From Alphaproteobacteria bacterium (lineage in GTDB: Bacteria; Pseudomonadota; Alphaproteobacteria; Sphingomonadales; Emcibacteraceae): 15,445 bases of DNA. A model generated the notes under the pieces. That model searched no databases, was not told the origin of the DNA, and saw nothing but the letters and a program-made list of their open reading frames with translations. Both the position numbers and the translations under genes were made by a program. Shown in pieces: positions 1 through 6,294 of this stretch; position 1 is the first letter of the stretch; every line of letters begins with the position of its first letter. The stretch covers positions 17,210 to 32,654 of the forward strand of contig NVTJ01000001.1 of the NCBI GenBank assembly GCA_002401545.1. Reading direction: 5' to 3'.

Positions 1-654
1 AATGATTCTCCGGGCCAGCGCCTCTGCATCATCAACCGTAATCAGGGCGCGAGCATGTCCCATGCTCAGTTTTCCTTCGGCAACCAGTTGACGAACGCTG
101 TCCGGCAAGACCAAAAGCCGCAGAATATTGGCAATATGGCTGCGGCTTTTGCCAACCACGTGACTCAATTGCTCCTGGGTATGATGAAATTCATCCATCA
201 GCCGCTTATAACCCATGGCTTCCTCGATCGGGCTCAAATCATGGCGTTGAATATTGTCAATAAGGGCAATTTCAAGAGCCTCCGCATCGCTCATCTCGCG
301 AATTATCACCGGAATATCATGTAATCCGGCGGCCTGTGCCGCACGCCAGCGGCGCTCACCGGCGATGATTTCATATTCATCCCGCTCACCGCGCCGGCGC
401 ACCATCAAAGGCTGGAGAATACCGCGGTCTTTAATGGATTTAATCAGATCTGCTGATTTCTGCTCATCAAAATAAAATCGGGGCTGGTAAGGGTTGGGGA
501 CCAGAAACTCTATGGGTAAATCACGGTCACGGGATATGTCAAGCGCCGTGATATTAGCATATTCCTTGTCTGTAGACCCCAAAAGCGCTGACAACCCACG
601 GCCTAACCCCTTGTTTCTATTTGTTTTTTTTCTTGGCTTTGCTTTAGGTGCCAT
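1..654 (-). CDS. parB: Chromosome-partitioning protein ParB, 3' end cut by window
   Basis: Centromere-binding CTPase that loads at parS and spreads to form the origin partition complex. The first 218 codons are visible and the frame runs open to base 1, so the C-terminal dimerisation domain lies outside the window. I start it at the ATG at 654, preceded by AAGGA about 11 nt upstream. Visible landmarks are a basic N-terminus followed by KGLGRGLSALLG (residues 15-26, the ParA-stimulating region), the CTP-binding motif GERRWRAA (99-106), the second CTP motif as DNIQRHDLSPIEEA (133-146), and a helix-turn-helix around residues 161-181 (QEQLSHVVGKSRSHIANILRL). The second motif usually begins with Glu; here it is Asp133, a conservative change at a metal-coordinating position. 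It follows parA by 45 nt and is probably in the same operon. Two parS sites occur nearby at 2105 and 4105. Identification is secure. Confidence 0.97.
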   Translation of the reverse strand, partial: MAPKAKPRKKTNRNKGLGRGLSALLGSTDKEYANITALDISRDRDLPIEFLVPNPYQPRFYFDEQKSADLIKSIKDRGILQPLMVRRRGERDEYEIIAGERRWRAAQAAGLHDIPVIIREMSDAEALEIALIDNIQRHDLSPIEEAMGYKRLMDEFHHTQEQLSHVVGKSRSHIANILRLLVLPDSVRQLVAEGKLSMGHARALITVDDAEALARRII

Positions 655-699
655 TTGAAAATAATCCTTGGTATATTTGCTGAATTACACTGTTTATGC

Positions 700-1509
700 T
701 TAGGCTGCTTTTCGTGTCTCTCGCCGCAACAGCTCCCGCGCCAGACGGATATAGGCCTGACTGCCGCTGCATTTATAATCATAAAGCAAAACCGGCTTCC
801 CGTGTGACGGCGCTTCTGAAATACGGACATTGCGGGGAATCACCGTATTAAAGACCCTGTTACCCAGATAACCCCTGACATCATTGGCCACCTGACTGGA
901 AAGATTATTGCGCCCGTCAAACATGGTCAGCACCACACCCTTTATTTCCAATGTGGGGTTGAAGTTGGTCTTTACGGTCTCAATGGTCCTGAGCAGCAGA
1001 CTTAGGCCTTCCAGAGCAAAAAACTCACACTGAAGAGGCACAATCACAGAATGAGCCGCCGCCAGTGTATTCAGCGTCAAAAGGCTCAAAGACGGCGGGC
1101 AGTCAATCAGGACATAATCAAACTGATCAATGATCGGATCCCGCAGGGCTTTTCTCAGACGGTATGTGCGCTGGCTGTCATTAACCAGCTCCAGTTCCGC
1201 CCCGACCAGATCAACCGTTGACGGCACCAGAAACAGGCCGGGAACAACCGACTCCACCACCGCCTCGCCAAGGCTGATTTCCCCCATGAGAATTTCATAA
1301 ATACTGTTATCGCGATTATGGCGCGCCAGCCCCAGCCCGGTACTGGCATTTCCCTGTGGATCCATATCTATGAGCAGGACTTTTTTTCTCGCCGCCACCA
1401 ATGCCGTTGCCAGATTTATTGTCGTCGTGGTTTTGCCAACCCCGCCCTTCTGATTGGCGATAGCGATGATTTCTGTCTTTTTTACGCCTGTTGATAACTT
1501 TGTGGACAT
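700..1509 (-). CDS. parA: Chromosome-partitioning ATPase ParA
   Basis: Deviant Walker A ATPase that drives origin segregation on the nucleoid together with ParB. The Walker A motif KGGVGKTTTT is close to the N-terminus (residues 21-30 from the start chosen here), followed by LLIDMDPQGNAST (A' motif) and VLIDCPPSLSLLTLNTLAAA (Walker B and switch). The chain ends near SQAYIRLARELLRRE, a normal ParA C-terminus. The frame can also start at an ATG at 1521, giving four more residues, but AGGGA sits only one base before that codon. It is 13 nt before the ATG at 1509, which I therefore prefer. At about 269 residues it is a chromosomal-size ParA without the N-terminal HTH of plasmid types. rsmG ends about 25 nt upstream and parB begins 45 nt downstream, consistent with one transcript. 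Confidence 0.96.
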   Translation of the reverse strand: MSTKLSTGVKKTEIIAIANQKGGVGKTTTTINLATALVAARKKVLLIDMDPQGNASTGLGLARHNRDNSIYEILMGEISLGEAVVESVVPGLFLVPSTVDLVGAELELVNDSQRTYRLRKALRDPIIDQFDYVLIDCPPSLSLLTLNTLAAAHSVIVPLQCEFFALEGLSLLLRTIETVKTNFNPTLEIKGVVLTMFDGRNNLSSQVANDVRGYLGNRVFNTVIPRNVRISEAPSHGKPVLLYDYKCSGSQAYIRLARELLRRETRKAA

Positions 1510-1534
1510 ATTGAATACCATTTCCCTATAACAT

Positions 1535-2164
1535 CTAACGCAAAGCCTTTATATGGCTGACCCTCAGTATCACACCGGATTCCTGTGCAGCGCTTGTGTG
1601 TTGTTCAATTTTAAAACACCAATTCGCCCTGGCTTCCTCAATTTCCTTATCTGCGTTCTGGCCCTTTAAAAAAAGACAAACCGTCTTCGGCTGAATAAAA
1701 TTCAACCCCAGATCAAACAGCCTGTCAAGAGGGGCGCAGGCCCGGGAGACTATATAATCCACCGGGAAAGGCGTCATCATTTCCACCCGTTCATTATGAA
1801 CAACAGCATTACAGCCGGTCTCCCTGATCACCTGACGCATGAAGGTGCATTTTTTACCATTGCTTTCCACCATGTGAAATTCGCCCAGACCAAGCATGGA
1901 CAGTAACAGACCCGGGAAGCCGGCACCACTGCCAATATCGAGAATGCGCAAATTTTCCGCTTTGCGGCAATCAAACAATTCTTTTAACTGGAAGCTGTCA
2001 TAAAAATGCCGTGCCCACATATTCGGCAAAGTTGTCTCACCAACCAGATTGAGCTTTTTCTGCCATTTTTGTAAAAGACTGGCGTAAATACAAATGTTTT
2101 CCTTTGTTTCACGTGGAACATTGGCCTTTTCAAAAAACGCCTTTTCATCAAATAGGGGAAGCAT
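1535..2164 (-). CDS. rsmG: 16S rRNA (guanine-527-N7) methyltransferase RsmG
   Basis: SAM-dependent methyltransferase (formerly GidB) that modifies G527 of 16S rRNA. The 209-residue length is typical. The SAM-binding loop is ILDIGSGAGFPG (residues 74-85), followed by the acidic strand end FHMVESNGKKCTFM (97-109) and VDYIVSRACAPLDRL, the conserved SRA-containing segment. The start ATG at 2164 lies 6 nt after the mnmG stop, and no good Shine-Dalgarno is visible, so translation is probably coupled to mnmG. Residues 16-20 (VPRET) are encoded by a complete 16-bp parS site at 2105-2120, so this part of the protein carries a DNA-level constraint. The order mnmG-rsmG-parA-parB is standard for this phylum. 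Confidence 0.97.
   Translation of the reverse strand: MLPLFDEKAFFEKANVPRETKENICIYASLLQKWQKKLNLVGETTLPNMWARHFYDSFQLKELFDCRKAENLRILDIGSGAGFPGLLLSMLGLGEFHMVESNGKKCTFMRQVIRETGCNAVVHNERVEMMTPFPVDYIVSRACAPLDRLFDLGLNFIQPKTVCLFLKGQNADKEIEEARANWCFKIEQHTSAAQESGVILRVSHIKALR
2105..2120 (-). promoter_or_regulatory. parS: parS site inside rsmG (ParB-binding centromere)
   Basis: On the plus strand the 16 bases read TGTTTCACGTGGAACA, one base from the widely conserved palindromic parS consensus TGTTTCACGTGAAACA. Read on the coding strand it spans the last base of codon 15 and codons 16-20 of rsmG (V-P-R-E-T). It is the exact reverse complement of the site at 4105-4120. It lies close to parA and parB, as expected for chromosomal parS. 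The sequence match is direct; ParB binding is inferred. Confidence 0.93.
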
Positions 2165-2170
2165 AGTTGT

Positions 2171-4033
2171 CTATTTCGCTTTTCTTTTAACATACCGCAG
2201 CAAGCTGTTGAGGGCCACCGGCGTGACACCTGACAGGCGGGCCGCGCTGCCCAGTGTGGCCGGGCGGCCCTCTGTCAGCTTTTCCCGCACCTCATTCGAC
2301 AGTCCGCCAATGGCTGAATAATCAATATCACAAGGCAGAAGCAGGTTTTCATCTTTGCGAAAAGCCAGTATATCGGCATCCTGGCGCTCGAGATATGCGC
2401 TATAGGTGGCGTCTATCTCTATCTGTTCAACAATATCAGCGGGTATCTGCTCAAGCTTTGGCCAGATTTTAATCAGGTCATTCAGTGAAATCCCCGCATG
2501 AGACAAGAGGGTTTTCGCCGACCGCATCACCCCGTCCTGATTAATTTTCAAGCCAAATGCCGCAGCCTTGTTGGGGGAAATGATAAGCTCGTCCACCATA
2601 TTGCCGTATTTTTTCAAAGCCGAGAGCTTGTTTTGGAACAATTCTTTACGCCCGGCGCCAATGACACCCGCCCGGATGCCAATGGGGGTCAGGCGCTGGT
2701 CCGCATTATCCGATCGCAATTTAAGTCGGTATTCGGCCCGGCTGGTGAACATGCGGTATGGCTCACGGGTTCCCCGGCTTACCAGATCATCTGTCATCAC
2801 CCCAATATAGGCATCGGCGCGATCAAGAATAAAGTCATCGCTTCCCGCCGCCGATCCCGCCGCATTGAACCCTGCTATCAAGCCCTGCGCTGCGGCTTCC
2901 TCATAACCCGTGGTTCCATTGATCTGGCCCGCAAAATACAACCCGGAAATCCTTTTGGTTTCCAGCGTTACCCGCAATTCACGCGGATCGACAAAATCAT
3001 ATTCTATGGCATAGCCAAATTGCCTGATCTTCACATTTTCAAGTCCGGGGATAGTACGGATATATTCAACCTGCACCTCTTTCGGCAAAGAGGTGGAAAT
3101 GCCGTTCGGATAAACCGTATCATCATCCAGCCCTTCCGGCTCAAGAAAAATCTGATGTTGGGATTTATCGGCAAAACGAATCACCTTGTCTTCTATGGAC
3201 GGGCAATAGCGTGGTCCAGCGCCTTCTATATTGCCGCTGTACATAGCCGATTTTGTCAAATTCCGCCGAATCACCGCATGGGTTTTTTCGGTCGTATGGG
3301 TGATATGACAGCAGATTTGCGGTACGGTAATCCGTTTGTTCATAAAGGAAAACGGCACCGGCGGTGTATCTCCCTGCTGAATTTTACAAACTGACCAGTC
3401 TATCGTTGTTCCGTCAAGACGGGCCGGGGTCCCGGTTTTCAACCGTCCCAGAGAAAAACCTGCCCGGTGCAGGGTCTCAGACAGGCCAAGTGACGGCGGT
3501 TCCCCAACACGCCCGGCCGGGCTTTGCCTGTCGCCCACGTGGATCATGCCGCGCAGGAAGGTTCCGGTGGTCAGGATGACCCGGCCGGCGCGAACCTCTT
3601 CCCCCTGTGCCGTAATCACCCCGGAAACCTGCTGACCCTGCCCCCCTTCTGACAGTATCAAATCTTCTACCGCCGCCGCTTTCACATCAAGGTTTGGATA
3701 GTTATGGATATAATCCTGCATGGTTGTGCGGTATAGTTTCCGGTCTGCCTGCGCCCGTGGCCCCCGCACAGCAGGACCTTTGCGCCTGTTGAGCATACGG
3801 AACTGAATACCCGCCTCATCAATAACCCGGCCCATAAGACCATCCAGCGCGTCAATTTCCCGCACAAGGTGGCCTTTTCCCAGGCCGCCAATAGCCGGGT
3901 TACAGGACATTTCGCCAATGGTTTCCAGTCTGTGGGTAATCAGCAGGGTTCTGGCGCCAAAGCGCGCCGATGCCGCCGCCGCCTCACAGCCGGCATGACC
4001 ACCACCAATTACAATAACATCATAGTGAAACAT
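2171..4033 (-). CDS. mnmG: tRNA uridine-34 5-carboxymethylaminomethyl synthesis protein MnmG (GidA)
   Basis: FAD-dependent partner of MnmE. The MnmE-MnmG complex adds the cmnm group to C5 of wobble uridine-34 in certain tRNAs. The 620 residues match the usual family length. The FAD-binding dinucleotide motif is GGGHAGCEAA (residues 10-19), followed by GEMSCNPAIGGLGKGHLVREIDAL segments, TTGTFLRGMIHVG, the family signature around CPSIEDKVIRF, and YFAGQINGTTGYEEAAAQG near the second FAD contact. The C-terminal helical MnmE/tRNA-binding domain (AIGGLSNEVREKL, RLSGVTPVALNSLL) is intact. A promoter at 4064-4092 and a parS at 4105-4120 lie immediately upstream. rsmG follows after 6 nt. Confidence 0.98.
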   Translation of the reverse strand: MFHYDVIVIGGGHAGCEAAAASARFGARTLLITHRLETIGEMSCNPAIGGLGKGHLVREIDALDGLMGRVIDEAGIQFRMLNRRKGPAVRGPRAQADRKLYRTTMQDYIHNYPNLDVKAAAVEDLILSEGGQGQQVSGVITAQGEEVRAGRVILTTGTFLRGMIHVGDRQSPAGRVGEPPSLGLSETLHRAGFSLGRLKTGTPARLDGTTIDWSVCKIQQGDTPPVPFSFMNKRITVPQICCHITHTTEKTHAVIRRNLTKSAMYSGNIEGAGPRYCPSIEDKVIRFADKSQHQIFLEPEGLDDDTVYPNGISTSLPKEVQVEYIRTIPGLENVKIRQFGYAIEYDFVDPRELRVTLETKRISGLYFAGQINGTTGYEEAAAQGLIAGFNAAGSAAGSDDFILDRADAYIGVMTDDLVSRGTREPYRMFTSRAEYRLKLRSDNADQRLTPIGIRAGVIGAGRKELFQNKLSALKKYGNMVDELIISPNKAAAFGLKINQDGVMRSAKTLLSHAGISLNDLIKIWPKLEQIPADIVEQIEIDATYSAYLERQDADILAFRKDENLLLPCDIDYSAIGGLSNEVREKLTEGRPATLGSAARLSGVTPVALNSLLRYVKRKAK

Positions 4034-4063
4034 TAGACTCTTGCCTGTATGTTAAACAACGGG

Positions 4064-4092
4064 ACTTTAGTTTTTTAGCAAAACAAAGTCAA
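4064..4092 (-). promoter_or_regulatory. Probable sigma70-type promoter of the mnmG-rsmG-parA-parB unit
   Basis: Read on the minus strand, a -35 hexamer TTGACT (4092-4087, 5 of 6 to consensus) and a -10 hexamer TAAAGT (4069-4064, 4 of 6) are separated by exactly 17 nt. Transcription would start near 4057, about 24 nt before the mnmG ATG. The parS site at 4105-4120 ends 12 bp upstream of the -35. The hexamers are seen directly; activity is inferred. Confidence 0.5.
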
Positions 4093-4104
4093 AGGCTGAA
4101 TCCA

Positions 4105-4120
4105 TGTTCCACGTGAAACA
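4105..4120 (+). promoter_or_regulatory. parS: parS site between mnmE and mnmG
   Basis: The 16 bases read TGTTCCACGTGAAACA, one base from the palindromic parS consensus, in the 102-bp gap between the mnmE stop and the mnmG start. It is the exact reverse complement of the site in rsmG and starts exactly 2000 bp from it. It lies just upstream of the predicted mnmG promoter, so bound or spreading ParB could affect transcription of its own operon; that last point is inference. Confidence 0.93.
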
Positions 4121-4135
4121 GCAAACAGAGTCTGG

Positions 4136-5494
4136 TCATTTGCCGATACAGAATTCTGAAAAAATCACATCCAGTATTTCTTCCACACCCACCCGGCCGG
4201 TAATAACACCCAGCTGCCGCGCCGCCATACGTAAATCCTCCGCCACCAATACCAGCTCCTTATCCTCACCCTCCGCGAAACGGTCCAGATGTTCGAGACA
4301 GGCAGCCAAAGCTTCCCGATGCCTGACCCGCGTCAGATTCGGCGTATCAGAAAGCTCCATACGTTTTTCAACCGCCGCGGAAAGATGAGATAAAAATACT
4401 GTCATGCCGCTTTCGCTTTTCAATGAAACCGGCAGCACCGCAAGACAGGGATAACCATGGCCCGATATGGTTTCCGGCGCAAGGGGACATACATCCACCT
4501 TATTAAGCAGAAGAATGCTATTGTCATCAATCTGGTCTTTCAGTCTCGGGGATATGGCAGGCCAATCTGCGGCCGCCATCAGAATAATCTTTATATCCGC
4601 TGTCCTCGCCCGGCTCTCCGCCCGGCGAATGCCCTCAACCTCTATGGCATCACGGCTTTCCCGGATGCCGGCCGTATCAATGATCGTAACCGGAAAGCCC
4701 CCTATATCCAGATGAACTTCCAGCACATCGCGGGTGGTTCCGGCAATATCGGTAACAATAGCCACGTCCCTTTTCGACAGGAAATTAAGCAGGGTAGATT
4801 TGCCGGTGTTTGGCTCCCCCAATATCACCACCTGCAAACCATCCCGAATCCGCTCACCCTTAAAGCCGTCTCCCATATGGTGAATGATTTTACGGCGAAG
4901 GCCATCAATGATCGGGGAAACCTGTGCCGTGACATCCTCGGGAATTTCCTCATCCGCAAAATCAATATCTGCCTCAAGATAAGCCTGAGCCGTTATAATT
5001 TCTTTGCGCCAGCCCTCATACAGCGCCGCCAATTGACCGTCCATGAGCCTGAGCGCCTGGCGCCTCTGGGCCTCGGTTTCCGCATTGATCAGATCGGCCA
5101 GTCCTTCTACTGCTGTCAGGTCCATCTTGCCATTATCAAAGGCCCGGCGGCTAAACTCTCCGGGCAGGGCGCTCCTTAATCCGGGTAATTTTGACAGGGC
5201 TTCGAGAAAACCCGTCACCACCGCCCGGCCGCCATGAATGTGGAATTCCACCACATCTTCGCCGGTAAAGCTTTTCGGGCCAGGAAAATAAAGCAATAAC
5301 CCCCGGTCCAGCCGCTTATTTGTCTGGGGGTCATAAAACCAGCACAGACGCGCTTCACGTGGCGCAGGCAGGTGTTTAAAGCCCGTGAGCTTTAATATAG
5401 TCTGTTCCGTTGCCGGACCGGACAGGCGTATAACCGAAACCCCGGCCCGACCCTTGCCGCTGGACAGGGCAAAAATAGTGTCTGGCTGTATCAT
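4136..5494 (-). CDS. mnmE: tRNA modification GTPase MnmE (TrmE)
   Basis: GTPase and tetrahydrofolate-binding partner of MnmG in wobble-uridine (U34) modification. I start it at the ATG at 5494, where the protein opens with the family N-terminus MIQPDTIFALSSGKGRAGV. The longer open frame to 5572 overlaps the upstream gene and adds 26 residues unlike the family. The inserted G domain shows G1 GEPNTGKS (226-233), the K-loop/G2 region with DIAGTTRD (249-256), G3 DTAG (273-276) and G4 NKVD (331-334). The chain ends with FCIGK, containing the conserved catalytic Cys (450) of the C-x-G-K motif. The length of 453 is normal. The upstream small gene ends 4 nt before this start, so the pair is probably translationally coupled. 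Confidence 0.97.
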   Translation of the reverse strand: MIQPDTIFALSSGKGRAGVSVIRLSGPATEQTILKLTGFKHLPAPREARLCWFYDPQTNKRLDRGLLLYFPGPKSFTGEDVVEFHIHGGRAVVTGFLEALSKLPGLRSALPGEFSRRAFDNGKMDLTAVEGLADLINAETEAQRRQALRLMDGQLAALYEGWRKEIITAQAYLEADIDFADEEIPEDVTAQVSPIIDGLRRKIIHHMGDGFKGERIRDGLQVVILGEPNTGKSTLLNFLSKRDVAIVTDIAGTTRDVLEVHLDIGGFPVTIIDTAGIRESRDAIEVEGIRRAESRARTADIKIILMAAADWPAISPRLKDQIDDNSILLLNKVDVCPLAPETISGHGYPCLAVLPVSLKSESGMTVFLSHLSAAVEKRMELSDTPNLTRVRHREALAACLEHLDRFAEGEDKELVLVAEDLRMAARQLGVITGRVGVEEILDVIFSEFCIGK

Positions 5495-5498
5495 CTCT

Positions 5499-5762
5499 CT
5501 ATTTATCGCCGGATTTTGCCGCATTCCAGAACATATTCTGAAAAGCTTCCATATTTTTGCCAACGGAACCAAGGTCCAGACCTTTGAGCCCGGGACTCAA
5601 CCACAGATTGAACATCTTTTCCATATCCTCACCGGACAAGCCCGATGCCATTTTTTCCTCCATCTTCGCCATGAAGGCATCCTGAAGCGGTTTAACGTCC
5701 GGCAGACCGAGAAACGCTCTGGCTTCCTCCGCTGTGCAATCTATGTCCACGGTGATTTTCAT
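5499..5762 (-). CDS. Small conserved alphaproteobacterial protein, DUF6489-like
   Basis: An 87-residue, probably cytosolic and largely helical protein with no signal peptide or membrane segment. It starts MKITVDIDCTAEEARAFLGL and has a PDVKPLQDAF segment followed by a methionine-rich amphipathic stretch (residues 30-55). I believe it matches the DUF6489 family found next to mnmE in alphaproteobacteria, from memory of the N-terminal pattern; the function is unknown. A good ribosome-binding site, GGGA, lies 8 nt before the ATG. Its stop is only 4 nt from the mnmE start, and the gene is divergent from ogt. The coding call is strong because of spacing, ribosome-binding site and protein-like composition; the family name is less certain. 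Confidence 0.85.
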   Translation of the reverse strand: MKITVDIDCTAEEARAFLGLPDVKPLQDAFMAKMEEKMASGLSGEDMEKMFNLWLSPGLKGLDLGSVGKNMEAFQNMFWNAAKSGDK

Positions 5763-5783
5763 TCGCTGTTCCCATCTTTAAAA

Positions 5784-5812
5784 TTGCCCGTTCGCAGACT
5801 ATCCTATATCAT
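5784..5812 (+). promoter_or_regulatory. Probable sigma70-type promoter of ogt
   Basis: In the 73-bp divergent gap, TTGCCC (5784-5789) and TATCAT (5807-5812) are separated by exactly 17 nt, each 4 of 6 or better to consensus. Transcription would start near 5819, giving a short leader that contains the AGGA ribosome-binding site of ogt. No operator palindrome is apparent. Confidence 0.45.
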
Positions 5813-5835
5813 AAAATTTTAAAGTCAGGAATAAA

Positions 5836-6285
5836 ATGGCACAGCTTTCTTTTCACAGCCCGGTCGGAGATATGACCTTCAGCGAGGAAAAAGGTAAAAT
5901 CGTCGCCCTTGACTGGGGCTGGTCACCCTTGTCCGAAGAAACCGTCTTTCTGAAAAAAGCAAAACAACAATTAGATGATTATTTCGATGGGCTTAACCCT
6001 GTATTCTCCTTGGCGCTGGCGGTTAACGGCACCGACTTCCAAAAACGTGTCTGGCAAGCCATGGTGTCAATTCCTTATGGAAAAACAATGACTTATGGAG
6101 AAATTTCCCATATGATCGGCTCCCATCCTCGAGCGGTTGGTACCGCATGCGGCCTAAATCCCGTCCCGATCATAATCCCCTGCCACCGGGTTATGGGCCG
6201 GCATGGGAAGCTCACCGGATATTCCGGCGGCGAGGGCATTGAAACCAAAAAATTCCTGCTGGAACTTGAAAGGTCTGGCACCTGA
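5836..6285 (+). CDS. ogt: Methylated-DNA--protein-cysteine S-methyltransferase (MGMT/Ogt)
   Basis: Suicide DNA-repair protein that transfers the alkyl group of O6-alkylguanine or O4-alkylthymine to its own cysteine. The 149-residue chain has a short N-terminal ribonuclease-H-like domain and the C-terminal helix-turn-helix/active-site domain: FQKRVWQAMVSIPYGKTMTYGEI (68-90), the DNA-binding RAVGTACGLNPVPIIIPCHRV with Cys116 as the alkyl acceptor, and the GYSGG loop (128-132). There is no AdaA/AraC domain, so it is a stand-alone Ogt type. AGGA lies 6 nt before the ATG. It is divergent from the DUF6489-like gene and convergent with nhaC (stops 9 nt apart), and it is the only gene left of the proposed origin transcribed toward it. 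Confidence 0.95.
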   Translation: MAQLSFHSPVGDMTFSEEKGKIVALDWGWSPLSEETVFLKKAKQQLDDYFDGLNPVFSLALAVNGTDFQKRVWQAMVSIPYGKTMTYGEISHMIGSHPRAVGTACGLNPVPIIIPCHRVMGRHGKLTGYSGGEGIETKKFLLELERSGT

Positions 6286-6294
6286 AAGGCTGTC

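Noticed and set aside
152..167. CACGTG core in parB
   Set aside because: Six mismatches in the arms, within HTH codons; not a credible parS.
2498..3394. A 298-codon open frame on the plus strand opposite mnmG
   Set aside because: Antisense shadow of a secure gene; no recognisable motif.
3531..3546. Possible third parS (CACGTG core) in mnmG
   Set aside because: Four mismatches to the 16-bp site; by sequence alone too weak, though ParB ChIP could show residual binding.
4104..4388. Open frame beginning MFHVKQ at the parS between mnmE and mnmG
   Set aside because: The start is the parS sequence itself read as codons, and the rest is antisense to the 3' end of mnmE with low-complexity Ser/Arg/Ala content.
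5351..5366. Possible parS-like CACGTG core in mnmE
   Set aside because: Four mismatches in the arms; CACGTG alone is not enough for a parS call.
5495..5572. Longer mnmE start at 5572
   Set aside because: Adds 26 residues not resembling MnmE and overlaps nearly all of the end of the upstream gene; the family N-terminus begins at 5494.
6286..6294. Terminator between the convergent ogt and nhaC stops
   Set aside because: The nine-base gap and flanks contain no stem followed by a T-run on either strand; termination there may be Rho-dependent.
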